Translations under genes and position numbers: made by a program
Part shown: positions 7,109 through 14,986 of the stretch, piece by piece
How positions within the stretch are numbered: position 1 is the stretch's first letter
Layout: each line of letters starts with the position of its first letter
Source of the DNA: JAKACU01 sp021821185
Lineage (GTDB): Bacteria; Bacillota; Bacilli; Alicyclobacillales; SLC66
Reading direction: 5' to 3'
Assembly: GCA_027343965.1 (NCBI GenBank)
Contig: DAHWJX010000068.1
Location: 1-20,317, forward strand
Length of the DNA stretch: 20,317 bases
Notes under the pieces: model-generated
Database searches by the model: none
What the model saw: the letters and a program-made list of their open reading frames with translations, nothing else
Told to the model about the DNA's origin: nothing

Positions 7109-8496
7109 ACTCTCCCCACCTTGCCTTGATGTTGTTCGCCAAATTGGGCCGCCAACTTATGCAAAGCGGTATAAGTTGATAAAATATAGACTTTACCTTG
7201 TGCCTCTTTTGTGGCAGGATCAACTTTTTCAAGAGACTCAATAAGTTCCAACTGGTCTCTTGCTACACCGGCATAGGTCAAGCGAAGAGCCATATCTAAT
7301 GCTCTTGTTCCTGCACAATAATACTTTTGACAGGTCGCATTAGCAACGAAAGATGTTAGATCGATATCCCATAACCACGAAACATCACGCCCATCGGCGT
7401 CATTATCATTGATCGTAAAACAGATACTTTTTTGTTCCTCATCCGATTCAATCGCTCGCAAAACACTATTGGCACCGGTAGGATTTTTAATCAGTGTGAG
7501 GATCCTTCGTGGTGACCCGGCAAATGTTTGCATTCGACCCGTCGGTGCCACAAAGCGTTGGATGCTATCTTGCAAGATGCGCGGTGAACGGCCAAGTATT
7601 CGCGCCGTAGCAATCGCTGACAGTAAATTGTACCAATTGTAAATGCCAAACATCGGTGCGTGAAATGTATAAACACTAGACGCAACTTGGCGATTGGTCT
7701 CTGTCACCTGAAGATATTTTTTCGCCTCATCAGGCACACCGGAAAAATGCGGTGCAGGTCTAGCAAAACCACATGACGGACATTCGTAATACCCCATTTG
7801 TCCATAGATAAAGCCTTCATAGTGAAGTTCATGACCACAGTGCAGGCAAAACGCACCATCTCGAACTTCAGCACGATGAGGATCGTGATGTGGGGTTACT
7901 GCCATACCATAAAAGTAGGTCAATTCTCGATCAACACCCAAAGAGGCCGATAGAGGGTCATCCGCATTAACGACGACTTGCGATTCAGGATGCAAAAGGA
8001 TACCTTGCCTGATCAAGGTCAATGCTTGGTCCACTTCGCCATACCTGTCCAATTGATCACGTAGGACATTGGTGACGACAAGTACGGTCGGCGAGACACG
8101 TGTCATCACGTGTGGAAAAGTCGCTTCATCCACTTCAAGAACAGCATTTTTTGCCAACATGCGTCCACTGAAGGACACGTTTTGAAGTAAGGCTGCTAGC
8201 AACCCCTGAATGAGATTAGCTCCTCCTCGATTGGTAATCCAAGGATCCTCCTCATGATCAAGCATAGCATGCAAAAGAGCCGTCGTAGTCGTCTTTCCAT
8301 TCGTGCCTGTGACAAGGACACACTGATCCAGTTGTTGAAGCAATTCTTGCAACAAAGATGGACGAATTCGCCACAACAACAATCCTGGGAGGCTCGTCCC
8401 TTTTTTTCGTAATGCTCGCAGTAATAAATAAACCAATTTCCCGAGCCAAAGTGCAAGGTATGATGTGCTACGGATCCTCTTTCGCTTAAAAACCAT
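7105..8496 (-). CDS. murT: Lipid II isoglutaminyl synthase, Mur-ligase-like subunit MurT
   Basis: MurT activates the alpha-carboxylate of D-Glu in lipid II with ATP so that ammonia from GatD can amidate it. The roughly 463-residue product has an N-terminal hydrophobic helix (LALWLGKLVYLLLRAL), the P-loop GTNGKTTT, the EVDEATFPHV and TNVLRDQLDRYGE segments of the Mur-ligase central domain, a four-cysteine zinc ribbon (CLHCG ... CPSCG) unique to MurT, and the C-terminal DUF1727 domain with DADGRDVSWLWD, whose aspartate corresponds to S. aureus Asp349. The frame is open to ATG 8520, but I prefer ATG 8496: it gives the family-like N-terminus, while the first codons of the longer version lie over the last codons of a short-chain dehydrogenase relic. 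Translation is coupled to gatD. Confidence 0.94.
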   Translation of the reverse strand: MVFKRKRIRSTSYLALWLGKLVYLLLRALRKKGTSLPGLLLWRIRPSLLQELLQQLDQCVLVTGTNGKTTTTALLHAMLDHEEDPWITNRGGANLIQGLLAALLQNVSFSGRMLAKNAVLEVDEATFPHVMTRVSPTVLVVTNVLRDQLDRYGEVDQALTLIRQGILLHPESQVVVNADDPLSASLGVDRELTYFYGMAVTPHHDPHRAEVRDGAFCLHCGHELHYEGFIYGQMGYYECPSCGFARPAPHFSGVPDEAKKYLQVTETNRQVASSVYTFHAPMFGIYNWYNLLSAIATARILGRSPRILQDSIQRFVAPTGRMQTFAGSPRRILTLIKNPTGANSVLRAIESDEEQKSICFTINDNDADGRDVSWLWDIDLTSFVANATCQKYYCAGTRALDMALRLTYAGVARDQLELIESLEKVDPATKEAQGKVYILSTYTALHKLAAQFGEQHQGKVGRV

Positions 8497-8572
8497 ACAC
8501 GTTGATGCCACCATCCACATTCAGAATCTGTCCTGTCATATTTCGCATCGTTACATCGCCTAGCTTACCAAA
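8486..8572 (-). pseudogene. 3' remnant of a short-chain dehydrogenase/reductase gene
   Basis: In a minus-strand frame different from murT, the sequence 8486-8539 encodes MTGQILNVDGGINVYGF followed by TAA. TGQ-x-LNVDGG is the hallmark C-terminus of FabG-type short-chain dehydrogenases. Upstream the frame stays open only to a TAA near 8603-8605 and reads GKLGDVTMRN before the motif. The usual roughly 17 residues between the G..DV block and TGQ are shortened to about six, and the Rossmann fold and YxxxK site are absent. The region between the divergent murT and tcdA genes therefore seems to hold the tail of a gene lost by deletion. Because B. subtilis keeps an SDR (YmfI) beside ymfF-ymfH, a lost ymfI-like gene is one possible origin (inference). 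Confidence 0.65.
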
Positions 8573-8631
8573 GTGCAAGTGCCACCTGCAATCCTTGCGT
8601 TATTAGTTTATAGTATCGTTAAAAGTCATGT

Positions 8632-8647
8632 AGGAGGCGATTGTTTG
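8632..8647 (+). promoter_or_regulatory. Ribosome binding site and TTG start of tcdA
   Basis: AGGAGG at 8632-8637 lies seven bases before TTG 8645. The TTG start gives MLHSFSRTELVIG, the typical TcdA N-terminus. The ATG at 8573 would add 24 unconserved residues and has no ribosome site. Confidence 0.8.
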
Positions 8648-9388
8648 TTACATTCTTTTTCCCGAACCGAACTCGTGATAGGAGAAATGGGGTTAGAAAA
8701 ATTACGTGGTGCCTCAGTGGCTGTTTTAGGAGTGGGCGGCGTAGGGTCTTATGCCGTGGAAGCATTAGCAAGAAGCGGCATAGGACGTGTTATCCTGATC
8801 GATAAAGATGTTGTTGATATCACGAATATCAATCGACAATTGCCTGCATTACGGTCAACAGTGGGACAAGCCAAAGTTGATGTAATGGCAGCACGCGTAA
8901 AAGATATCAACGAATCTTGCGAAGTAATCGTCAAACGCATTTTTTTCTCTAAAGAAACAGCCGGTAATCTGTTTGATTTACAGCCAGATTATGTCGTGGA
9001 TGCCATCGATACGATCAGTGCAAAAATTGATCTTGTCGAAGCATGCTTTTCACGAAATATACCGATCGTTTCAAGTATGGGGGCAGCCAATAAAATGGAT
9101 CCGACGCAATTTCGCGTGATGGATCTAAAAGACACAACGGTCGATCCCATTGCGAGAGTTATGCGAAGAGAATTAAAAAAACGGGGAATCACCCACGGCG
9201 TTAAGGTCGTTTGTTCCCTTGAACCGCCGTTAGCTCCCCGAGAAGAGATTCTCGACATCATCATACCGAAAGATGCCTCCGATTCATTACCAAGAAAAGC
9301 AACGCGACCACCTGCGAGTATCTCCTTTGTACCACCTGTTGCCGGGATGATTCTCGCAAGTGTCGTTGTGCGTGACTTGATCTGCTAA
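8645..9388 (+). CDS. tcdA: tRNA threonylcarbamoyladenosine dehydratase TcdA
   Basis: An E1-like ThiF/MoeB-family enzyme that uses ATP to cyclise t6A37 to ct6A37 in ANN-decoding tRNAs (CsdL/TcdA, YrvM in B. subtilis). The 247-residue product starts LHSFSRTELVIGEMGLEKLRG, has the nucleotide-binding VAVLGVGGVGSYAVEALARSG and IDKDVVDITNINRQLPA, the adenylation-site region VVDAIDTISAKIDL, SSMGAANKMDPTQFRV and a C-terminal SFVPPVAGMILASVVVRDLI. There is no metal-binding CxxC pair, as usual in TcdA as opposed to ThiF/MoeB. The start is TTG 8645. The gene converges with the pseudouridine synthase gene; their stop codons overlap by three bases, with no terminator between them. Confidence 0.93.
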   Translation: MLHSFSRTELVIGEMGLEKLRGASVAVLGVGGVGSYAVEALARSGIGRVILIDKDVVDITNINRQLPALRSTVGQAKVDVMAARVKDINESCEVIVKRIFFSKETAGNLFDLQPDYVVDAIDTISAKIDLVEACFSRNIPIVSSMGAANKMDPTQFRVMDLKDTTVDPIARVMRRELKKRGITHGVKVVCSLEPPLAPREEILDIIIPKDASDSLPRKATRPPASISFVPPVAGMILASVVVRDLIC

Positions 9389-10314
9389 TGAACGTGCAAG
9401 CCAGCTTTTTTAAGCACGGATGTAAATAAAGAAGAAAGTGGCGCTACAAATTCTTGCCCATCGGGTAAAGTAACGCGGTACGCATGGAGTAGATGATGTG
9501 TCAATCCGAACACAGGTTTTCCACCGTATTTTGTATCACCTAACAATGGGTGACCAATACTTTTTAAGTGTACACGAATCTGATGCGTCCGACCGCTTTC
9601 AATGTCGACTTCAAGCAAAGTGATATCATGCCCGACAGCCAAAACACGATAATGCGTTTTGGCTGGTTTTGCATCAGGTAGTTGTGACCCTCTCGCAATG
9701 TAGGTGCGATTTTCACCCTGCTGACGATGAAGCGGCGCATCAACCACGCCATCCTGACGCAACTCACCATGTACAATGGTAACATACGTCTTTTGTACCT
9801 TATGCTCGCGAATATCTGCGGTTAGTTGACGCAACGTATCCCCATCTTTTCCAATCAACACAAGACCTGATGTATTACGATCAAGACGATTCACCGTTGC
9901 CGGCATAAACGCACGATTATCTGTAATTTCTCCACGTTTGTATAGATATGCTAAGGCGCGACCAATTAGGGTGTCCTTGTGTTCGGTTTCGTCAGGATGC
10001 GTTAAAAGATCGACGGGTTTATTGACGACTAGCAAATGCTGATTCTCATATACCACATCAATATCCGAACGCATGCCGGAAAACTTTCTCTTGGGTTTGG
10101 ATAGTACCGCAAATTCTTCTTCTGGCAAATAAATAATTACTTCATCGCCTGGTTGCAACACTGTCTCTATTTTTCCTTTTTTACCATTTACCTTCACACG
10201 TCCAACGCGAATCATTTTATAGATGCCGCTTAAAGGCATTTCTGAAAGACGTTGACGCATATAACGGTGCAACTTTTTTCCGCTGTCTTCTGTAGCAATT
10301 ACAATCGTTATCAT
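9385..10314 (-). CDS. RluA-family 23S rRNA/tRNA pseudouridine synthase
   Basis: Isomerises specific uridines in RNA to pseudouridine. The roughly 309-residue product has an N-terminal S4 RNA-binding domain (residues 1-65, with IYKMIRVGRVKVNGKK), then the RluA catalytic domain with VVYENQHLLVVNKPVDLLTHP, the catalytic loop VNRLDRNTSGLVLIG (Asp145) and ESGRTHQIRVHLKSIGHPLLGDTKYGG-type motif split over the C-terminal half. The target base cannot be assigned; RluC/RluD-like enzymes share this architecture. I use the ATG at 10314, whose ATGA overlaps the ymfH stop by four bases; another ATG at 10326 is in frame. Operon position ymfF-ymfH-rluA suggests co-transcription, and the 3' end runs three bases into tcdA. 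Confidence 0.92.
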   Translation of the reverse strand: MITIVIATEDSGKKLHRYMRQRLSEMPLSGIYKMIRVGRVKVNGKKGKIETVLQPGDEVIIYLPEEEFAVLSKPKRKFSGMRSDIDVVYENQHLLVVNKPVDLLTHPDETEHKDTLIGRALAYLYKRGEITDNRAFMPATVNRLDRNTSGLVLIGKDGDTLRQLTADIREHKVQKTYVTIVHGELRQDGVVDAPLHRQQGENRTYIARGSQLPDAKPAKTHYRVLAVGHDITLLEVDIESGRTHQIRVHLKSIGHPLLGDTKYGGKPVFGLTHHLLHAYRVTLPDGQEFVAPLSSLFTSVLKKAGLHVH

Positions 10315-11597
10315 GATAGTGGCCATACCTCAGATACACAAAATTGTTGTTCTACGACATGCTTGCGCAGTGCCTCGTTAACCTCGCCAAGCGAAATATC
10401 TTCGAGAATCTTTAGAGAAGCAAATAAGTCAACACCACGCAACCGTTGCGAGGCGTAGACATTGGCGATGCCTTGGGGAGAATCCAATAAGCCAAGAAAA
10501 CGACCCATGGCCTTCTTCTTTGTACGCAAGAAGTCACGCGGATCAACACCACGTACAGTAGCTTCCTCAAGCGCCCTTGTAACACGTTCACGAAGTTTTT
10601 CAGGATCATTGGAATTGCCACCGATCATAGAGTGCCCATACCATGCGGTCAACTCATAGTCCATGCTGAATCCGGCATCAGCTAGACCTTCGTCGATAAC
10701 ACTTTGATAAAGCGTAGAACTTTTGCCAAGTAAACAGTCCATCCAGATTTCCATGGCAGCTTCGTGTTTTTGCCGAGCCATCGGATCATTTGTAATCGCA
10801 ATTTCACGATACCCAAATAATGTACGCGGTTGGGATACTGCCAAATTTGCTTTGACAAGCGGATGATCGGGAAGTGACGGAAGGTCGGGAAGATGCCTTA
10901 CAATAGCCGCCTGTCTTTGGTAATTTTTCTTTTCCTGATTCATGACGACAAGGTCCATCACATGCTGCGGTGAGACAGGACCAACAATAAATAGAATCAT
11001 ATTACTCGGGTGGTAGAACGTGTGGTAGCAATCGTACAAATCCTCTTTTGTGATTTTTGCAATTGATTCAACCGTACCGGCAATATCAATACCTGCAGGG
11101 TGTTGTCCGTACATCGACTGCAAGAGTCCAAAATACACCCGCCAATTCGGATTATCATCATACATGCGAATTTCTTGACCGATAATTCCTTTTTCCTTTT
11201 CAACGTTTTCATCCGTAAAATAAGGGCGTTGAACAAAATCAAGTAATATCGTTAGATTTTCCTCAATATGGTTTGTACAGGAAAAAAGGTATGTCGTTGC
11301 ATCGAACGTTGTGAACGCATTGGCTTGCGCACCGTAGCGAGCAAAATCCATAAAAACGTCCCCATGTTCTTCTTCAAACATCTTGTGTTCCAGAAAATGA
11401 GCAATTCCATCCGGTACAGTCCGCATCGTAGTTTCACCTGGAACGATAAATTCTCGATCAATGGAGCCATATCGTGTGGTAAAGCAAGCATATGTTTGGC
11501 GAAAAGACGGTTTTGGCAGAATAAAGACACGCAGACCATTGTCAAGCTCTTCTTCAAACAGGGTTTCCCCAAGTTGTTGATACTGAATTTCCCTCAT
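10311..11597 (-). CDS. ymfH: M16-family peptidase YmfH-like (EF-P 5-aminopentanol modification)
   Basis: A 428-residue zinc peptidase-like protein of family M16. The inverted metal motif is intact: HFLEH (His67, Glu70, His71) with the distal glutamate in EKEKGIIGQEIRMY. The C-terminal M16 half lacks the usual Arg/Tyr substrate-binding pair, which is instead present in the neighbour YmfF. B. subtilis YmfF and YmfH are needed for 5-aminopentanol modification of elongation factor P, which relieves ribosome stalling at polyproline; the exact reaction is not settled. ATG 11597 follows AAGGAGGT at six bases; the in-frame GTG 11603 lies within that site. The ribosome site itself sits in the last codons of ymfF, two bases separate the genes, and the stop overlaps the next gene, so the trio is translationally linked. 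Confidence 0.92.
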   Translation of the reverse strand: MREIQYQQLGETLFEEELDNGLRVFILPKPSFRQTYACFTTRYGSIDREFIVPGETTMRTVPDGIAHFLEHKMFEEEHGDVFMDFARYGAQANAFTTFDATTYLFSCTNHIEENLTILLDFVQRPYFTDENVEKEKGIIGQEIRMYDDNPNWRVYFGLLQSMYGQHPAGIDIAGTVESIAKITKEDLYDCYHTFYHPSNMILFIVGPVSPQHVMDLVVMNQEKKNYQRQAAIVRHLPDLPSLPDHPLVKANLAVSQPRTLFGYREIAITNDPMARQKHEAAMEIWMDCLLGKSSTLYQSVIDEGLADAGFSMDYELTAWYGHSMIGGNSNDPEKLRERVTRALEEATVRGVDPRDFLRTKKKAMGRFLGLLDSPQGIANVYASQRLRGVDLFASLKILEDISLGEVNEALRKHVVEQQFCVSEVWPLS

Positions 11598-11599
11598 GC

Positions 11600-12886
11600 T
11601 CACACCTCCTTATCTCGTAAAAAATAGGTGGTATCCAAATTGACAGTTTGGGCTACACGGACCACATCATCCATACTCACTTGTTCAATGTCACGCACCA
11701 GATCTTCAACAGATCGCCTGCGATCGGTCATGCGTCCAAACATGTGAAGCATAGCTCCCGTGAATGGATGATCATCCGATTGTAAATATTGATTCAGCAA
11801 TCCGTCCTTCGTAAAACGCATCTCATCTTGCGTGATATCTCCCCGTTTCATTGCTAGTAACTGCTTTTCGATAATTTCTTGTGTACGGTCTTTATTGGCG
11901 ATTTCAATACCTGATTGAATAAATATCGATCCTTTCAAACCTTCTAAGCGACTCGATGCATAGTAGGCAAGGCTTTCCTTTTCACGCACTTCTAAGAACA
12001 ACTTAGAGTGCGGAAAACCTCCGAGAATCCCATTGTAAACAAGGAGTGCTGCATATTCATCATCTGGAAAAGCAAACCCAGTACGTAGCCCCATGTTTAA
12101 TTTTCCTTGGTTGACGTCCATAGCTTCCTCGATATACTTTGCTTGTGTCGCTTCCGGCACCGACCGCGTCATGAACATCGTAACACCTTGTGCCCCACTG
12201 TGTTTCGTAAAATGTTCAAACACGCTGAGCAATTGTTCCTTTACTGCTTGTTCATCCACAGGTCCCACAACATACACGTGCAACGATCCTTGAAGCACGA
12301 GTTTTTGATAACTTTCATAAAGGGATATCGGTGTTAAAGTCTGTAAATCTTCTACATATCCAAAGCGCGAAATACCATAAGCGTCGTTGGCATACATGAT
12401 TTGTGCGCAACGTTCCATCGCATACGCAATCTTGTCATTGATCAAATTCTCAATTCTTTGCTGATGCAACGCTTTTTCGGTTTCTACATAGGATGCGAGG
12501 AATCCACTTTGTTGTACGTAGGGCTCACATATCACTTGTCCAAATAATTGCATAGCCTGTTTGAACAACCCTGACGCACCATGAATAAACTCTTCACCCG
12601 CAACTTGCAACGTGAATTCGATCGTTTGCACATCACCATGCTTGTTGGCGCGTGCTGATAAGCCTGCTCCATATAGCTCGTCAAACGCTTGCGTTAAAGT
12701 CTCCGTGACGGGATACTGTTTTGTACCACGCACTAAAATCTGAGGCAACAAAGCAGTTGCTGTGACGGTTTGTCGTATGAGGGGTTGCTCAACTTGAGCC
12801 AGTACAGAAACCGTTTTATACTTTTTTGTAGGAAACACATGAATATGTAAGTTGCCTGCAGTCTCGTTTATCCACTCGTTGTGCAC
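11600..12886 (-). CDS. ymfF: M16-family peptidase-like protein YmfF (no catalytic HxxEH)
   Basis: The partner of YmfH, implicated in B. subtilis in the 5-aminopentanol modification of EF-P. The protein has two M16 lobes, but the region where HxxEH is expected reads ATALLPQILVRGTKQYP, so it cannot bind zinc in the normal way. The C-terminal lobe keeps LGGFPHSKLFLEVREKESLAYYASSR, including the Arg/Tyr pair that contacts substrate in M16 enzymes. This implies a heterodimer in which YmfH provides the metal and YmfF substrate contacts. Start choice is uncertain: GTG 12886 (428 residues) has AAAGGAG 11 bases upstream and a family-like N-terminus; ATG 12931 (443 residues) has no ribosome site and adjoins a TATACT that may be a promoter -10 element. 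Confidence 0.9.
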   Translation of the reverse strand: MHNEWINETAGNLHIHVFPTKKYKTVSVLAQVEQPLIRQTVTATALLPQILVRGTKQYPVTETLTQAFDELYGAGLSARANKHGDVQTIEFTLQVAGEEFIHGASGLFKQAMQLFGQVICEPYVQQSGFLASYVETEKALHQQRIENLINDKIAYAMERCAQIMYANDAYGISRFGYVEDLQTLTPISLYESYQKLVLQGSLHVYVVGPVDEQAVKEQLLSVFEHFTKHSGAQGVTMFMTRSVPEATQAKYIEEAMDVNQGKLNMGLRTGFAFPDDEYAALLVYNGILGGFPHSKLFLEVREKESLAYYASSRLEGLKGSIFIQSGIEIANKDRTQEIIEKQLLAMKRGDITQDEMRFTKDGLLNQYLQSDDHPFTGAMLHMFGRMTDRRRSVEDLVRDIEQVSMDDVVRVAQTVNLDTTYFLRDKEV

Positions 12887-12964
12887 GGTAGGCGCTGCTC
12901 CTTTACTTTGGCTCTCCTGCCCATAATGCATCTAGTATACGTCACTACGGCATGCTCATACCAC

Positions 12965-12987
12965 AAAAAGGAGCCCACACGGGCTCC
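12965..12987 (-). terminator. Intrinsic terminator of the zinc-finger gene
   Basis: On the minus strand GGAGCCC-GTGT-GGGCTCC is followed by TTTTT (12965-12969). The seven-pair GC-rich stem starts a few bases after the stop codon of the gene at 12992 and separates it from ymfF. Confidence 0.85.
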
Positions 12988-12991
12988 CCAT

Positions 12992-13234
12992 TTATCCATT
13001 TCTTTTTACTTGACTGCGCACGGCCGCTTGTGCAACTTCGAAATCCAATCGGTTAATCACCTGTGACGAGCGAATCCATTGCTGTACTTCGCGCCGCATA
13101 ACTGGTGATACGTACTTTGGCATCCCGTGGGAATGAACGAGATCCTTGCGCGACATCTGATGACGACTTCTACAATGGAAATTGGTTAGGGCTTCCATCA
13201 ACTCACCACAGATCGGACATTGAAACACGGACAC
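12992..13234 (-). CDS. Small C2H2 zinc-finger protein, Ros/MucR-like
   Basis: I do not recognise a named gene. With GTG 13234 (AGGAAAGGG upstream) the product has about 80 residues: SVFQCPICGELMEALTNFH, then CRSRHQMSRKDLVHSHGMPKY, then a helical tail rich in charged residues. The ligands Cys6, Cys9, His20 and His25 give CX2C-X10-H-X4-H. The prokaryotic zinc finger of Ros/MucR has CX2C-X9-H-X4-H followed by -x-MT and a G-x-P turn, closely similar to H-QMS...GMPKY here. Ros/MucR proteins bind AT-rich DNA and are mostly known in Alphaproteobacteria, so a DNA- or RNA-binding regulator is a fair guess but not shown. An in-frame ATG at 13267 would give 91 residues with another CX5C. A terminator follows directly, so it is a separate transcript. 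Confidence 0.7.
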   Translation of the reverse strand: MSVFQCPICGELMEALTNFHCRSRHQMSRKDLVHSHGMPKYVSPVMRREVQQWIRSSQVINRLDFEVAQAAVRSQVKRNG

Positions 13235-13369
13235 ACATCCCTTTCCTGCGGCACATGTCACATGCAAATCCTACTGCTTCGTGTACTACCCCGATGTCAA
13301 CAACACATCGTCATCAGTGTAACGCTATCTATAGAGGGGTGCAAGTAAATAATATCCAATTGGATGAAG

Positions 13370-14545
13370 TTACCTTGCTGCAAACACGGCTCCGATTTTA
13401 GCCAAATAGCGAATTTGACTTGCCTCTTTGGCTACATACGCCATCCTTCCATACATTTTATAAGACTGCAACACTTTACCGACAGCGTCCTTCCGTCCTA
13501 ATGAGGCTAGCGAACCCATAATATTGGCGTTAAAAGGTACTTTTGCTCCACCTTTGATATCATGATACAAGTACTTTCCTGCAGCTGACCCCATTTGCCA
13601 AGCCAACTGCGCCGTAGGCGGCAGTGGGCGGCCTTCATCCCCCAAGACAAACGAACAATCACCTAAGATATACACATCACTATGATTTGTCGATTGCAAG
13701 AATTCATTCACTTTGGCGCGACCACGCGGTTCTGTTTCAAAACCCGCATCGATGACGAGTTGATTTCCCCTTACACCACCTGTCCAAACCACCGTCTGCG
13801 CAGCGATAGACTCACCATTTTTTAAATGGACCACACCAGGAGCAACTTCAACAATCGGAACGCCAGTCATAAATGTGACACCGCGCTCTTCTAGACTCGT
13901 TCTCGCCCTTTGTACCAATTCTTCATCAAAACCAGGCAAAATAAAAGGCGCAGCTTCTACGCTGTATAATTCCACGAGCGACATATCAACGCCAGCATCT
14001 TTTGCATAATTGGGCAACGCATCAGCCAATTCGCCAACGAGTTCAATTCCGCTAAAGCCCGCTCCACCCACGACAAATCTCAAAAGTTCAGGCTTTTTTT
14101 CATAAGGATATCGCGCGAAACAAGATTCGATGTGTGCTCGAATGAGACGCGCTTGATTGACAGACTTCAAGATGAAAGCATGATCCTTGAGCCCAGTGAT
14201 ACCAAAATACTCAGCCTCACTACCTAGTGCGACGACAAGATAGTCATACGATAAAATCGTGCCATCATCCAACACAACCTTTTTGTCTGAAGGCACAATT
14301 TGTTGCACAATGCCTTTTTGAAAATCGATATTTTTATCACGGATAACATTATGAATAGAAATTCGAATTGAACGATCACTTCGGGCACCAGCGGCAGTTT
14401 CGTGCAACTGTGTAATGAGTTGGTGATACGTGTGCTTATTGACTAGGGTAATCTGTGCATCCATGCCAGACAAGCGTTTACGCGCCTCTAAAGCACATAA
14501 TAGCCCTGCGTAACCTGCGCCTAAAATCACAATCTGTTTTGCCAT
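13370..14545 (-). CDS. ndh: Type II NADH:quinone oxidoreductase (NDH-2)
   Basis: A single-subunit flavoprotein that passes electrons from NADH to membrane quinone without pumping protons. The 391-residue product has the FAD-binding GAGYAG at residues 9-14, a second dinucleotide fold FVVGGAGFSGIELVGEL near 157-173, the flavin contact YILGDC near 292-297 and the quinone-site motif AQLAWQ at 312-317. The C-terminus is slightly short for the family and its last helix (QIRYLAKIGAVFAAR) is amphipathic, suiting peripheral membrane attachment. AGGGAG lies ten bases before ATG 14545, and a good promoter lies at 14598-14625. It is divergent from the ferredoxin gene, sharing a roughly 200-base regulatory region. 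Sulfide:quinone reductases are related, but the conserved redox cysteines of that family are not seen. Confidence 0.9.
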   Translation of the reverse strand: MAKQIVILGAGYAGLLCALEARKRLSGMDAQITLVNKHTYHQLITQLHETAAGARSDRSIRISIHNVIRDKNIDFQKGIVQQIVPSDKKVVLDDGTILSYDYLVVALGSEAEYFGITGLKDHAFILKSVNQARLIRAHIESCFARYPYEKKPELLRFVVGGAGFSGIELVGELADALPNYAKDAGVDMSLVELYSVEAAPFILPGFDEELVQRARTSLEERGVTFMTGVPIVEVAPGVVHLKNGESIAAQTVVWTGGVRGNQLVIDAGFETEPRGRAKVNEFLQSTNHSDVYILGDCSFVLGDEGRPLPPTAQLAWQMGSAAGKYLYHDIKGGAKVPFNANIMGSLASLGRKDAVGKVLQSYKMYGRMAYVAKEASQIRYLAKIGAVFAAR

Positions 14546-14597
14546 GATACGTCGGCTCCCTTTACCTCGATGTCTATATAACGAACTTTCCTACTTA

Positions 14598-14625
14598 ATG
14601 ATAACAGTTTGCACGTAAGTGTCAA
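14598..14625 (-). promoter_or_regulatory. Promoter of the ndh gene
   Basis: On the minus strand TTGACA (14620-14625), a 16-base spacer and TATCAT (14598-14603) form a good sigma-A-type promoter. A second TTGACA (14631-14636) stands five bases further upstream as a direct repeat. The leader before the ATG at 14545 would be about 45 bases. Confidence 0.65.
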
Positions 14626-14681
14626 TAATCTGTCAAGATATTACCGCCTAAAAAACGTTGAATTTCTCTGCCCCCACTATG

Positions 14682-14711
14682 TTGAAATGATAGAACCGTG
14701 TATTATATGAT
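14682..14711 (+). promoter_or_regulatory. Promoter of the ferredoxin gene
   Basis: TTGAAA (14682-14687) and TATGAT (14706-14711) are separated by 18 bases, each five of six to consensus. The start would fall near 14718, about 30 bases before ATG 14750, which has AAGGAG nine bases upstream. Confidence 0.65.
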
Positions 14712-14749
14712 AGCCTAGTAGGCAATTCGTATAAAAGGAGTGATTGCGC

Positions 14750-14983
14750 ATGGCTTTCGTTATCACATCACCATGTATCGACGAAAAAGCGGCTGACTGC
14801 GTAGAAACCTGCCCAGTAGACGCTATTCATGAAGGTGCGGATCAATTTTATATCGACCCGAATACCTGCATTGACTGCGGTGCCTGTGAAGCAGTTTGCC
14901 CGGTATCAGCCATCTTCCAAGAAGATTTTGTTCCGGACGAAGAAAAATCGTTTATTCAAAAGAACGCCGATTTCTTCAAATAA
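14750..14983 (+). CDS. fdxA: Seven-iron type ferredoxin ([3Fe-4S][4Fe-4S])
   Basis: A 77-residue soluble electron carrier. Cysteines lie at 9, 17 and 21 (C-x7-C-x3-C-P) and at 40, 43, 46 and 50 (CIDCGACEAVCP). Without the initiator Met these are 8, 16, 20, 39, 42, 45 and 49, the same as the ligands of Azotobacter ferredoxin I. The position that would be the second cysteine of a regular 2[4Fe-4S] protein is Glu12, so one cluster should be [3Fe-4S]. The N-terminus AFVITSPCI and the acidic tail EDFVPDEEKSFIQKNADFFK also fit this family. Similar ferredoxins occur in Alicyclobacillus and other acidophiles and thermophiles. ATG 14750 is preferred to an in-frame TTG at 14744 because of AAGGAG at nine bases. 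Its redox partner is not evident. Confidence 0.93.
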   Translation: MAFVITSPCIDEKAADCVETCPVDAIHEGADQFYIDPNTCIDCGACEAVCPVSAIFQEDFVPDEEKSFIQKNADFFK

Positions 14984-14986
14984 TTG

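Noticed and set aside
13268..13369. Promoter TTGCAC-17-TACACT for the zinc-finger gene
   Set aside because: Only about half of the consensus positions match, so I do not list it as a feature.
13105..13401. Plus-strand 98-codon frame across the zinc-finger gene
   Set aside because: Antisense to a gene with a clear metal-binding motif and terminator; no start signal.
14598..14640. Rex-type redox operator in front of ndh
   Set aside because: The repeats are direct (TTGACA twice), not the inverted TTGTGA/TCACAA form.
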